NCBI GenBank assembly: GCA_035632955.1 | Contig: DASQFU010000048.1 | Location: forward strand, 16,653 to 80,652 | From: DASQFU01 sp035632955 | Lineage (GTDB): Bacteria > Eisenbacteria > RBG-16-71-46 | DNA: 64,000 nt | Direction: 5' to 3' | In this document: positions 15,909-26,033 of the stretch, one piece after another | How positions within the stretch are numbered: position 1 is the first letter of the stretch | Layout: every line of letters starts with the position of its first letter | Translations under genes and position numbers: made by a program | The notes under the pieces: generated by a model | The model's input: the letters and a program-made list of their open reading frames with translations, nothing else | The model's database searches: none | What the model was told of the DNA's origin: nothing

Positions 15909-16601
15909 CTAGCGGTACAGGGACTTGATGGCGCCCCAGGTCCGTTGCGTCGCAGACGTCGGTCCCGGAACGAGACAGTTGCCTTCGACCTGATTGTCGT
16001 AGCCAGCCGGAACGGACGTGTTGTCGTTCTGCGCTCCGAGAATCCAGCCCGAGCGTTGCGCGGGCGGGACGTAGAGCGCCAGATCGCTGCCTTCGTCGAG
16101 CGTCATCGCGCCCGACCAAGCTCCGCGACCCGTGGCAAAATTGTACGTGAGCACGAACTGGTCGAGATCGCCACCCAATGCAGGAGGACCGGGATCGATG
16201 AACGTCGACGGCGCCGTGGCGTTCGGCGGATTCGTGCCGTAGAGCGCCGGCGTGTAGGGGCGCGCGAACGGATCTTCGAAGTAGCGGACTCGACCGTTGT
16301 CGTTGAACGTCACGACCATGTCGGACCCGTCCGTGTCGCGCGTCGCAACCGTCAGATCGAACAGGTAGTAGGTGTACTCGTTCTGTGAGAAGTCGTAGAA
16401 CGGATCGAGCAGCGGACCGAAGCTGGTAATGAACCCGACCGACTTGTAGCCGTCGCCGACGGCGAGGTACAAGCCGCCATCGCCTGGATTTTCGTAGTCG
16501 TATCCAGTGAAGCTCAACAGAGTCTGCTGGGGTTGCGCGTACACGGGGACCGTGCACACGAGCGCTGCGGTGAAGAGGAGTAGCAAAGTCTTACGGATCA
16601 T
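15909..16601 (-). CDS. Secreted beta-rich protein of unknown function with C-terminal W-G-x-I-K-x-x-Y-R tag (paralogue B)
   Basis: 230 residues. The ATG at 16601 follows a strong GGGGGAGG ribosome site. The signal peptide is MIRKTLLLLFTAALVCTVPVYAQ. The mature part contains an aromatic and Asp/Asn-rich domain with GFITSFGPLLDP, NEYTYYLFDL, RYFEDPF and NPPNATAP, which lines up with the downstream paralogue. The last residues QRTWGAIKSLYR repeat the tag seen on that protein and on the unrelated protein at 38379. There is no membrane helix or basic tail after the tag, so it is not an LPXTG-type or PEP-CTERM-type signal. Expression is probably from a promoter in the comparatively AT-rich stretch around 16790-16860. 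Confidence 0.75.
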   Translation of the reverse strand: MIRKTLLLLFTAALVCTVPVYAQPQQTLLSFTGYDYENPGDGGLYLAVGDGYKSVGFITSFGPLLDPFYDFSQNEYTYYLFDLTVATRDTDGSDMVVTFNDNGRVRYFEDPFARPYTPALYGTNPPNATAPSTFIDPGPPALGGDLDQFVLTYNFATGRGAWSGAMTLDEGSDLALYVPPAQRSGWILGAQNDNTSVPAGYDNQVEGNCLVPGPTSATQRTWGAIKSLYR

Positions 16602-16866
16602 CGGTCACCTCCCCCGGGTGTGCCTCGAAGACGAGCGAGAAGTACGGCTAATACTGAAGCCGCCGGAAGTGCCCTGCTCCACCTTTCTGGGTGCCCAGAA
16701 TGCTCCCGCCAGAGGGCAACGAAAAGTACAACGCGCCGCGGCGGCCTGCGAAGCTCCGAACCCGCGGGAAATCTGCGACTGACAGCCCGTAGTATAGCCT
16801 CGCGTGATGCGAGGTCAAGCTACAACTCCCGGTAGTACTGTTGTTTGTCGGGACTATACGGTTTTG

Positions 16867-18471
16867 TCAGGGCCATTCCAGCGTCGTGATCCGACGTGCA
16901 GCGACCCTCAAGCTGGTCAATGAGGCGAGACCCGCGACGGCGAGCGGGACCCACGCGAGAAAGCCCCCCGGAAGCTGCCACTCAAGGGCTTCGGCGATCG
17001 CCGGCAGCCCGATCCAAAGTCCCGCCTGCACCGCGATCAGCCCGGTCGCCACCAGCCGTCCGGCAAGCGTCAGCATCGCCCGAGGATTCGTCCATCCCCA
17101 GTCCGCGAAAAGAGTTCCCGTGAGGATGCCGAGCGAGAGCGAAAGGCCCAGGGCGACCGTGACTCCCGGGATGATCGCGAGCCACTCGGACGCCGCCATC
17201 GGCAGCGACAGCATGAGGCTGCCGGCGGCCAGGGCGACCAGGGGACCGGCGAGCGCCGCGGAGCTCAACAGCTTGGCGATCACCCAGCGCGAAGGGGGCA
17301 GAGGGGCGAGCCGGGTCCATGCGAACCCGAGCTTCTCGAACGGGATCGAGCGGGCTGCGATCTCGTATCCCAGCGCGACCGCCAGCAGCGTCAGCATCGA
17401 TCGGACGAGCACCGGGGGCGGGACGTCGAGCAAGGGCGCCCCCACCAGCGGCAGCAGCGTCCACAGCACCGCGGCGGCCAGCAAGTCGCTGAGCACCGTC
17501 CAATCGCGCGCGAAGAGTCGTAGATCGCGCCGCGCCAGCTCGAGCACCGCGTAGCGCGGTTTCGCCGACGCCGTGGCGCGCCGCTTTGGCTTTCCCCGCT
17601 TCGCGGCGCCCGACCCGATTTGTGCGAGCGCGGTCTCCAGATCACGTGCGGCAACCGCGAGCGCGACGCCGACGGCAATCAGCGCGCCCGCCGCCAGTCG
17701 TGCCGTGCCGGCGAGCGCACCCGCGACGTCACCGCCGTGCGCGGCGACGAGGCTACGCGCGAGCCAATGCGCCGGCGACAGGGCATCGAGGCCGAACGCA
17801 TCGCCGAAGACGCGCCCGCCCCGCAGCGCCTCCCACGCTCCCGGATCTGCGGCCTTCGGCAGCAGGAACGAGTTGGCGAGCCAGAGCGCCGTGAGCATCA
17901 AGGTCGAGAGCAACCCGAGCGCTTCCCGGGCACGCCGTGCCGGCACGCGGCGCAGCACCATCAAGGCGACCGCGAGCCCGAGTGCGAGCGGGATCAGCCA
18001 CATCGCCAGCAGCTGAAACGGCGCCAGTGCCCACGCCCAGACCGGGAGCGGCGCCGCCGCGGCGAACGCGACGACCGCCGGAATCAGCAGGATCACGAGC
18101 ACCGGCGACGTGCGGGGCAACGCGTCCACCAGCTTCAACGCCAGGAGCCCGGCCGGGCTGAGCGGAGCGCGCCGCAGCAGGTCGAGATCGGAATCGAGCA
18201 GGACGGCAGAGACGAGATAGTGGAGGTCGAAGACGATCAACGCGACCAGCGCCGCGGTCAGGATCGCGGCCAGCAGGCTCGCGGCCGATTCGACGCCGCC
18301 GACTCCGGCGGCGAAGGTCGCGAACGTGGCTTGAAACGCGGTCATGAGCACCGCCGCGACCATGGCCGCCAGCACCAGGCCCAGCCACGGACGCGGCCCA
18401 CGGCGCGAGCGCCCGGACAGCGTGTTGCGCAGCAGCCGCCAGCGGCCGAGCGCGACGCCCGCGACGTTCAC
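16867..18471 (-). CDS. ABC transporter permease
   Basis: 534 residues with about a dozen hydrophobic helices in two halves separated by a basic cytoplasmic stretch (KRGKPKRRATASAKPRY). The arrangement resembles the large ABC-2-type export permeases paired with a single ATPase. The start ATG overlaps the ATPase stop as ATGA, so the two subunits are co-translated. No substrate-defining motif is visible. Candidate substrates are lipids, peptides or polysaccharide units. The 265 bases on its 3' side separate it from the tagged-protein genes. Confidence 0.8.
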   Translation of the reverse strand: MNVAGVALGRWRLLRNTLSGRSRRGPRPWLGLVLAAMVAAVLMTAFQATFATFAAGVGGVESAASLLAAILTAALVALIVFDLHYLVSAVLLDSDLDLLRRAPLSPAGLLALKLVDALPRTSPVLVILLIPAVVAFAAAAPLPVWAWALAPFQLLAMWLIPLALGLAVALMVLRRVPARRAREALGLLSTLMLTALWLANSFLLPKAADPGAWEALRGGRVFGDAFGLDALSPAHWLARSLVAAHGGDVAGALAGTARLAAGALIAVGVALAVAARDLETALAQIGSGAAKRGKPKRRATASAKPRYAVLELARRDLRLFARDWTVLSDLLAAAVLWTLLPLVGAPLLDVPPPVLVRSMLTLLAVALGYEIAARSIPFEKLGFAWTRLAPLPPSRWVIAKLLSSAALAGPLVALAAGSLMLSLPMAASEWLAIIPGVTVALGLSLSLGILTGTLFADWGWTNPRAMLTLAGRLVATGLIAVQAGLWIGLPAIAEALEWQLPGGFLAWVPLAVAGLASLTSLRVAARRITTLEWP

Positions 18472-19220
18472 GCGCCAGGGTCCGGCGCGCCGCGCGTCAG
18501 CTCGAGGAACACGTCTTCCAGGGTCGCCTCCGCGCGGGCGCCGCGCAGCTCGTCGATGCGGCCCTCCGCGACCAGCCGGCCGTGATGGAGGATCGCCACG
18601 CGGTCGCAGAGCCGTTCGGCGACCTCGAGCAGATGGGTGGAGACGAGAACGCCGAAACCGCGCGGCATCCGCTCGCGCAACAGATCTTTGAACGCGCGCA
18701 CGCCGAGCGGGTCGAGGCCGATCAAAGGCTCGTCGAGCATCAGCAGCGGTGGGTCGTGAATCAGCGCCGCGGCGAGCGAGATCTTCTGCCGCATGCCGAG
18801 CGAATAGGTCTCGATCAGCTCGCCGGCGACCGATGCGATGCCAAGGCGCTCGAGCAGCGCCTCCGAGCGCGGGCCCGCGAGACCTCCCGGCACGTCGTAG
18901 AGCGCGGCAACGAACTCGAGGAACTCGCTGCCGGTGAGGCGCTCGTAGAGGAACGGCCGGTCCGGAACGAAGCCCAACGCTGCGCGGGCGCGGCGTCCGG
19001 CGCGCTGCAGGGAATGGCCGGCGATCTCGACGTCGCCGCCGTGAGGTCGCAGCAGCCCGGCGCTCACGCGCAGGGTCGTCGTCTTGCCCGCGCCGTTCGG
19101 GCCGAGAAAGCCCAGGATCTCCCCGGGGCGAACCTCGAGGCTCAGGCCATCGACCGCCACGAGCTCTCCATAGCGCCGGGTGAGCTCGACGATCCGGAGC
19201 GGCGGCGTCCGATCATTCAT
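18468..19220 (-). CDS. ABC transporter ATP-binding protein
   Basis: 250 residues with all nucleotide-binding motifs: Walker A GPNGAGKTTT (40-49), the signature YSLGMRQKISLA (a variant of LSGGQ), Walker B LLMLDEPLIGLDP, and the switch histidine in VSTHLLEV. The LGM form of the signature and the dimer layout are typical of ABC-2/Nod-type exporters and lantibiotic or Cu-processing exporters. It energises the permease encoded immediately downstream (four-base overlap). GAGGAT lies before the ATG. Confidence 0.9.
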   Translation of the reverse strand: MNDRTPPLRIVELTRRYGELVAVDGLSLEVRPGEILGFLGPNGAGKTTTLRVSAGLLRPHGGDVEIAGHSLQRAGRRARAALGFVPDRPFLYERLTGSEFLEFVAALYDVPGGLAGPRSEALLERLGIASVAGELIETYSLGMRQKISLAAALIHDPPLLMLDEPLIGLDPLGVRAFKDLLRERMPRGFGVLVSTHLLEVAERLCDRVAILHHGRLVAEGRIDELRGARAEATLEDVFLELTRGAPDPGA

Positions 19221-19402
19221 CGCGATCGATCCTCACAATGGCGCCGGAGTCTAGTGTCTCCGCACGTCGTGCTGAAATCGCCGCGATTCCGCAGCGGCGT
19301 CGGGCCTGCGCCGATCGGCACTCAGCGCGAATTAGCCCGCAGGTAACGAAGATCGACCTCGTGCGCCACGAGGGAGCCCGTGGCATGCGGGTTGCGGTGA
19401 GA

Positions 19403-19540
19403 CTCCAGCGCGGATCGCGGTTGTCGAGTCCGCGACCGCTCCCGGAAACCAGGGGGCTGCGCCGAGAGGCCAGTAGGCAGGGGAGAGGGTCGCGGACTCG
19501 ATGACCGCAAGCTCGCAGACGATGTCGCAGTCGCTCGGAG
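19403..19540 (+). ncRNA. Long rod-like RNA hairpin (candidate leader or structured RNA)
   Basis: The 21 bases at 19417-19437 pair completely with 19488-19508 if two G-U pairs are allowed, including a perfect 14-base core. The stem continues inward (CTCCC at 19439 with GGGAG at 19481) and outward (CTCCAGCG at 19403-19410 with CGCTCGGAG at 19532-19540, one bulge). The whole forms a ~138-nt interrupted rod. It ends eight bases before the ribosome site of a 32-codon mini-ORF. It may be a cis-regulatory leader or an independent structured RNA. It shows no clear SRP RNA or RNase P RNA signature. Strand is assigned from the downstream mini-ORF. Confidence 0.5.
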
Positions 19541-19562
19541 ACCTACCGAAGGGAGACACACG

Positions 19563-19661
19563 ATGATCGCGTATCCGAACGTGTTCCCGATCGAGCTGGA
19601 CCCGAAGCTCCTCCTGCTCCTGATTCTCTCCTGGCGCGTGGCGTTGATCTGGGAGCCCTAA
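19563..19661 (+). CDS. 32-residue hydrophobic mini-ORF
   Basis: ATG at 19563 preceded by AAGGGAG at seven-base spacing; TAA at 19659-19661. The peptide has a short polar start (MIAYPNVFPIELDPK), then a run of leucines (LLLLLILSW) and ends RVALIWEP, giving one short amphipathic or membrane-inserting helix. A 14-bp hairpin follows 36 bases later and a long structured RNA precedes it. I do not recognise the peptide. It could be a leader peptide, a small membrane protein or chance; the good ribosome site and bracketing structures favour a real gene. Confidence 0.45.
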   Translation: MIAYPNVFPIELDPKLLLLLILSWRVALIWEP

Positions 19662-19696
19662 GATCCAGGGAAGAACCCACGAACAAGGGCCGTACG

Positions 19697-19732
19697 ACAC
19701 GGGGCCCCGGCGGACAAGCCGGGGCCTCGTGT
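19697..19732 (+). terminator. GC-rich hairpin after the mini-ORF
   Basis: ACACGGGGCCCCGG (19697-19710) pairs with CCGGGGCCTCGTGT (19719-19732) with one G-U pair and an eight-base loop. No T-run follows, so it is either a terminator of the non-canonical kind or a 3'-end stabiliser. Confidence 0.5.
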
Positions 19733-19823
19733 GCGTGATTGCTCAAACGATAGCCTGCTGCTCGCTGGCCTTCTGTGATGTACAAGTCAAGGAAAGTGAC
19801 TCGACGATAGCCCGGAGATGCTG

Positions 19824-20315
19824 ATGTCGACAGTAGCTGTAGCATTCAAGAAGAGCATAAGTGGTCTTGTTGGACGGCGATCTTATTCGGTCGTTGCTGG
19901 ATGGGGATCGTGGCTGAGCGTCGACTTTGAGCCTGCGCATGAGCTCCAGCGGCCGAGCAAGAACAAGGCGTTGCCCGACAAAAGGAGGCGTTACATCGGG
20001 GAGGTAGCACTCTTCATAAGGGAGGCTGCATGGCGCCTCAGGCTCGATGAGACGATTCTTGTGGGTTCGTACGACAATCTGAAGGTAGGTCGTGCGGAAT
20101 CCGAGTTGAGAGCTATGGAAGGGCGTCGCGTCAGATCTGTTGATATGGTGGGCAAGGGACTGATCTGTGTTGATTTTGGAAGCAAGCTGAGGCTCGAGAT
20201 CTTCCCGATTTGTGTCGCGGTGGGACAAAGATGGAGTCAATTTCTCCCTCATGACGCCGACCAAGAGCTTCCGCGTAGGTCCCGGAGGGAAGCTGACGGT
20301 CCAGAAGAGCGATAG
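19824..20315 (+). CDS. Hypothetical protein of lower GC content, possibly acquired
   Basis: 163 residues from the second ATG, which has GGAG six bases upstream; a first ATG at 19818 is also possible. The middle carries GWGSWLSVDFE, then AAWRLRLDETILVGS and, after a charged helix, GRRVRSVDMVGKGLICVDF and LRLEIFPICVAVG. This order of W-R-L, a V-G-S turn, G-R-R-V and L-x-L-x-I-F-P resembles small uncharacterised families (DUF6188-like) sometimes found as immunity or accessory proteins, but that match is by eye only. Base composition (hand counts of 50-58% G+C in three 60-base lines) is clearly below the neighbours, which suggests horizontal acquisition. It converges with the sigma-54 activator gene. 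Confidence 0.6.
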   Translation: MSTVAVAFKKSISGLVGRRSYSVVAGWGSWLSVDFEPAHELQRPSKNKALPDKRRRYIGEVALFIREAAWRLRLDETILVGSYDNLKVGRAESELRAMEGRRVRSVDMVGKGLICVDFGSKLRLEIFPICVAVGQRWSQFLPHDADQELPRRSRREADGPEER

Positions 20316-20412
20316 AGCACAACGATGGACCGCCTGACGGGTTAGGACCCCCCTAAGATCCTGTGACACTGGCGTTCCGAATCGCTGAGCCGTTTATCCT
20401 CGGCTCGCGTGG

Positions 20413-22173
<1,761 letters not shown>

Positions 22174-22183
22174 GATGCGCACC

Positions 22184-23188
22184 CTACTGCGCGCCCAGCG
22201 CCTGCGCCAGCTTGGGTAGGCTCACGTCGTAGCGGTAGCCGACGTTCCGGTGGCCGTCGTCGAACTCTTCGTGCTCGTGCGCGATCCCGAGGGCCTGCAG
22301 CCGCGCGGCGAACCGACGCGCGCCGAGATGGAGACTCCACTCGTCGCGCGTGCCGCAGTCCAGGAACAACAGGCGCAGCGAGCGCAGCGCCGCCGCATGG
22401 CGCTCGATCAGACGGAGGGGATCGTGCTCGAGCCAGCGCTCCCACACGTCGTCCCGGAACGCGCCGGTCTCGAGGTCGCAAGGCAGATCGATGCCAAAGG
22501 GCGAGGTGTCGGGATTCGGGGAGTACGCGGCGGCCATGCCGAGAATGTTGAGCGCCGTGAAGTCGTCGTCTTTCTTTTGGATCTGAGCTTCGAACCGCTC
22601 CAGCCACGCGACCAGGCCGCCGCCCTGCTGCACCTGGGAGCAGAACTTCGGCACGCCGCCCCGATAGCAGTAGTCGAACATCATGTCCCCGCTGTGGCAG
22701 GCGGCGGCTCCGAACACTTCGGGATGCCGCATGCCCTGAATCAACGCGCCATAGCCGCCCGACGACTTGCCCGCCACGCCCCGGTGATCGCGGTCGGCTT
22801 GCGTCCGGTAGGTCTGGTCCACATGGAGGACCAGCTCTGAGACCAGGTGATGCTCGTAGCGTCCGGTCGCGGTCGAGTCGAGATACTGCGAACCGCCGAA
22901 GCGGGTGAAGCAATCGGGCATCACCAGGATCATCTCGCCGCACGCGCCGCGGGCGAGGAGTCGGTCCATGCGCTCGTCGAGCGGCGGCGACCAGGGATTG
23001 TCGTTGAGCAGCATGCGGCCACGCCCGGTGAATCCCGCCAGGACGTAGACCACCGGATAGCGCCGATCCTTGGCGGCGGCGTAGGACGGCGGCAGGTACA
23101 CGGGGACCGTCCGTGCGTGAGGATCTCCGGCGGGGTTGCCCTTCAGGACCTGGCTTTCGAACCGTTCCATCACGACTTGACCGTGCAT
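22184..23188 (-). CDS. Esterase of the alpha/beta-hydrolase (putative esterase PF00756-like) family
   Basis: 334 residues from the ATG at 23188, which has GTGGAGGG directly upstream. The nucleophile elbow is GKSSGG (Ser142), the oxyanion region VYVLAGFTGRG (~47-57), and the histidine is likely in DDGHRNVGY near the C-terminus. The fold matches the esterase D / enterochelin-esterase group. There is no signal peptide, so it probably acts in the cytoplasm. The substrate is unknown. Its stop lies just before the start of the sigma-54 activator gene, so the two are likely co-transcribed and the esterase could belong to the pathway the regulator controls. Confidence 0.85.
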   Translation of the reverse strand: MHGQVVMERFESQVLKGNPAGDPHARTVPVYLPPSYAAAKDRRYPVVYVLAGFTGRGRMLLNDNPWSPPLDERMDRLLARGACGEMILVMPDCFTRFGGSQYLDSTATGRYEHHLVSELVLHVDQTYRTQADRDHRGVAGKSSGGYGALIQGMRHPEVFGAAACHSGDMMFDYCYRGGVPKFCSQVQQGGGLVAWLERFEAQIQKKDDDFTALNILGMAAAYSPNPDTSPFGIDLPCDLETGAFRDDVWERWLEHDPLRLIERHAAALRSLRLLFLDCGTRDEWSLHLGARRFAARLQALGIAHEHEEFDDGHRNVGYRYDVSLPKLAQALGAQ

Positions 23189-23349
23189 CGACCCTCCACC
23201 CTCAGGCTGGATCCGGCTCGAGGCCGGCATTTCGCGGGCACACCGGGCTCAAGTCGGCCCCGAGAGCCCGCCGATAACTCGTGCGAGCTGGATCGGCGCT
23301 CGATTCGCGGCCGGACCGCGTTCGACCCATGGCCCCGGAAGTCCCTCGC

Positions 23350-24921
23350 ATGCCCGCAGGAAAGCACTCCGCCCTCGACTCGATCAACCGGCGCGGCTGG
23401 TTGCTTTGGGTCGTCACGTTCGCGGTCATCCTGTCGCTGACTGCGACCGTCCCGATCCTCTACCTGCCGCTGCTGGAGATGGTCGGCGTCGAAGAGCACG
23501 CGCAACTCTGGGTCAAGAACGGCTACTACGCCGGCGTCGGTCTCGCTGGCCTGGTCCTGATCTTCTGCCTCTACACGGCGCTCAAGCATCGCGAGCTGAA
23601 CGCGATGCGCGAGGCGTTGCACCGCGAGGAGCGCGAGCTCGAGGACGTGCGCACGCGCCTCTCCGAGATCTCCGCGCTGTTCCAGGTCTCGACCACGCTC
23701 AACCTGCAGCTTCGCCTGGACGCGATCCTGGAGATCATCGTCCGCCGCGTGGTTTCGACGCTGCGCGCCCAACAGGCATCGGTCATGATTTACAACCCCG
23801 AGTCGGGAGTCCTCGAGACGCGCGCCTCCTACGGCCTCGAGTCCGAGTTCGCGCGCCATGCGCGCGCGCGCATGGGTGAGGGAATCGCGGGCTGGGTCGC
23901 CGAGTGCAAGGAGGCGGTGCTGCTCGGGCAGGGCCCGAACGAGGCGTTCAACCGCCACTACAAGAACAATCGCAACATCACGTCGGCTTTGTCGCTGCCG
24001 CTCAAGGTCGGGGACCGGTGCGTCGGCGTGCTGAACGTCAACCGCATCAATCATCCGGATCCGTTTCTCGAGCATCATCGCGACATGCTGCGCCTGTTCG
24101 CCGAGCACGTCGGCGCCGTGATCGATCGCGCCGAGGTCATGGAGCGGATGGCGACCCGCACCGCCGATCTGATGTCGTCGAACCTCAAGTTGAGCGAGAT
24201 GAACCGGATGAAGGACGTCCTGCTCTCGACCGCAAGTCACGAGCTCAAGACGCCGCTGACGTCGGTGATCGCCTACGCCGAGCTGCTGGACGACTCACAG
24301 GGCCAGCTCTCGGCCGACCAGCGCGGCGAGTTCCTGCGCCGGCTGCGGCAGGAAGCGAATCATCTGCTGGGCCTGATCGACGACATCCTCGACCTGTCGC
24401 GGCTCGAAACCGGCAAGCTCACGCTGCATTGCGAGGCGCTGGCGGTGAATCAAATCGCGCACGCGGCGGTCGAGAGCGCGCGCAACACCGCCCAGAAGTA
24501 CGGCATCGAGCTGATCGAGGAGTTCGACGCCGAGCTCGGCACCGTGTCGCTGGACGAGGTCAAGATCCGCCAAGTGATCCTGAATCTGCTCGTCAATGCC
24601 ATCAAGTTCAGCCCCGAGAACGGCGCCGTGCGGATCGGCACCCGTCGCGACACCAATTTCGTCGTGATCGAAGTCACCGACGAGGGGCCCGGCATCCGTC
24701 CCGAGGAGAGCGCACACATCTTCGAGCTGTTCGGACAGGGCGTGCGCCAGATGGAGAAGCGCCCGAGCGGCCTCGGCATCGGCCTGCACCTCGTCAAGCG
24801 AATCACGGAGCTGCACGGCGGCCACGTCGGCGTCAACAGCAGCCCGGGCCACGGCAGCAACTTCTGGGTCCGGGTGCCGATCGCCGACGCCCAAGCACCT
24901 GCCGAGCGGGAAGCCGCGTAG
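23350..24921 (+). CDS. Membrane-bound GAF-domain sensor histidine kinase
   Basis: 523 residues from the ATG at 23350 (GGAAG eight bases upstream; starts at 23281 and 23329 are possible). Two membrane helices (~14-36 and 55-75) precede a coiled coil, a GAF domain (~110-265), and the kinase core: H-box STASHELKTPLTS with His297, N-box ILNLLVNAIKF, G1 DEGPGI, and G2 GLGIGLHLVKR. It phosphorylates a response regulator in answer to a signal sensed by the GAF domain. No partner regulator is adjacent; the only receiver gene in the window (14234) is degenerate. It is divergent from the esterase gene. Confidence 0.92.
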   Translation: MPAGKHSALDSINRRGWLLWVVTFAVILSLTATVPILYLPLLEMVGVEEHAQLWVKNGYYAGVGLAGLVLIFCLYTALKHRELNAMREALHREERELEDVRTRLSEISALFQVSTTLNLQLRLDAILEIIVRRVVSTLRAQQASVMIYNPESGVLETRASYGLESEFARHARARMGEGIAGWVAECKEAVLLGQGPNEAFNRHYKNNRNITSALSLPLKVGDRCVGVLNVNRINHPDPFLEHHRDMLRLFAEHVGAVIDRAEVMERMATRTADLMSSNLKLSEMNRMKDVLLSTASHELKTPLTSVIAYAELLDDSQGQLSADQRGEFLRRLRQEANHLLGLIDDILDLSRLETGKLTLHCEALAVNQIAHAAVESARNTAQKYGIELIEEFDAELGTVSLDEVKIRQVILNLLVNAIKFSPENGAVRIGTRRDTNFVVIEVTDEGPGIRPEESAHIFELFGQGVRQMEKRPSGLGIGLHLVKRITELHGGHVGVNSSPGHGSNFWVRVPIADAQAPAEREAA

Positions 24922-25349
24922 CGTTCGCCGCTCCGGCGCCCGGCTTGCGCCGCTCCGGATCGAACGCAAAAAGCCGAGTCCCGCCGCCTCCGAATCGCGA
25001 CCTCGCCACCCCGCGCACGAGATAGAAGAGCAGACGGGATCGTCTCCAAGCCTCCGCGGTCAGGACGGATTCCGGGCAGGAGCCCTTCCCGCGTTGGCGA
25101 GGCTACGATCCCTCGCGGACGTGAGGTACCTCACGTTACATCGGACCGCGCGTTCCTGCACCACCGGAGGCTGCGAGGGCCGGCGCCCGGAAGCATGCGC
25201 TCACCGCCCGGGGGGAGGCCTGTGAAGTGCAACCCAGCATGGAGGCGCCAGGCCGCCGGGGCCCGGTGCAAGTTGTGCAATACTGGCCCCGTCCACGTGG
25301 TAGACCGTCCGGGAGCCAGCCACCGACCCAGTCGTTTCCGTAGGCGTTC
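24922..25349. other. 428-base intergenic region between kinase and ECF sigma genes
   Basis: I see no credible gene. It contains a perfect 18-base palindrome (25119-25136) and, closer to the sigma gene, a possible short frame with a C-x2-C pair that I judge to be chance. It is the probable control region of the sigma/anti-sigma operon. Confidence 0.5.
25119..25136. promoter_or_regulatory. Perfect 18-base palindrome, candidate operator
   Basis: ACGTGAGGTACCTCACGT is its own reverse complement over all 18 positions. It lies about 210 bases before the ECF sigma gene in a non-coding region. A dimeric regulator site is likely; no regulator can be named. Confidence 0.5.
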
Positions 25350-26033
25350 GTGAGCAAACCGACACCCCATCCGACACAATCCAGCCCGCTCCCCGTACCT
25401 GGTAGTGAAGCGGAAGCGAGGCTGGCGTCGCCGACCTCGCCCGAGGAACGGCCCTCCGGTGTGCCGGAGCGGGCTCCTCCCTCCAGCCGTGAAGAGTTGG
25501 AAGGGGTCAGGGCTCGGGATCCGAAAGCGCTGGCCGCGTTCTTCGAGCGGTACTTCGACCGGCTCTACGGACTGATCCATCGGTTGGTCGGCGAGCGGGC
25601 GCTGGCGGAGGACGTGACCCAGGACGTGTTTCTCAAAGTTCATCGGGCAGCGGATCGGATCGATTCGGGGCGCGATCCGTTTCCCTGGCTGGTCACGATC
25701 GCCCATAACGCGTGCCGGGACGTGTGGCGCTCGAGCGCATACCGGCTGACGCAGCGGGCCGCTTCGATCGACGGTCCGATCGGCGCTTCGCTCTCGCGGG
25801 GCATCAACGACCCGGAGCATGACGCGCTGGCGAGCGAGCGCGAGCGGCTGGTTCAGGCGGCGATCGCGGGTCTGCCCGAACCGCTGCGCGTCGCGGTGCT
25901 GTTGCACGACTACGAAGGGTTGGGGCACGAAGAGGTCGCTGTCATCACCGGAGTTCGGCACGCGGCCGCGAGGAAGCGCTATTCGCGCGCGCTGGCGACG
26001 CTGGCGCGGCTGCTGGAAGGGAAGCTGTCATGA
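25350..26033 (+). CDS. ECF-type RNA polymerase sigma factor
   Basis: 227 residues. A Pro/Ser/Glu-rich N-terminal stretch (~1-50) precedes sigma region 2 (RYFDRLYGLIHRLVG, DVTQDVFLKVHRAAD, FPWLVTIAHNACRDVWR) and region 4 (LPEPLRVAVLLHDYEGL and the helix-turn-helix HEEVAVITGVRHAAARKRYSR). It directs RNA polymerase to a small regulon in response to envelope or stress signals. The start is a GTG with only a weak ribosome site, so a shorter protein is possible. The stop overlaps the next gene as ATGA, tying it to the FecR-like protein, its probable regulator. Confidence 0.9.
   Translation: MSKPTPHPTQSSPLPVPGSEAEARLASPTSPEERPSGVPERAPPSSREELEGVRARDPKALAAFFERYFDRLYGLIHRLVGERALAEDVTQDVFLKVHRAADRIDSGRDPFPWLVTIAHNACRDVWRSSAYRLTQRAASIDGPIGASLSRGINDPEHDALASERERLVQAAIAGLPEPLRVAVLLHDYEGLGHEEVAVITGVRHAAARKRYSRALATLARLLEGKLS

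Noticed and set aside
25190..25352. Short frame with C-x2-C pattern in the region before the ECF sigma gene
   Set aside because: It is Arg/Pro-rich, has no ribosome site and no second metal-binding pair in order.
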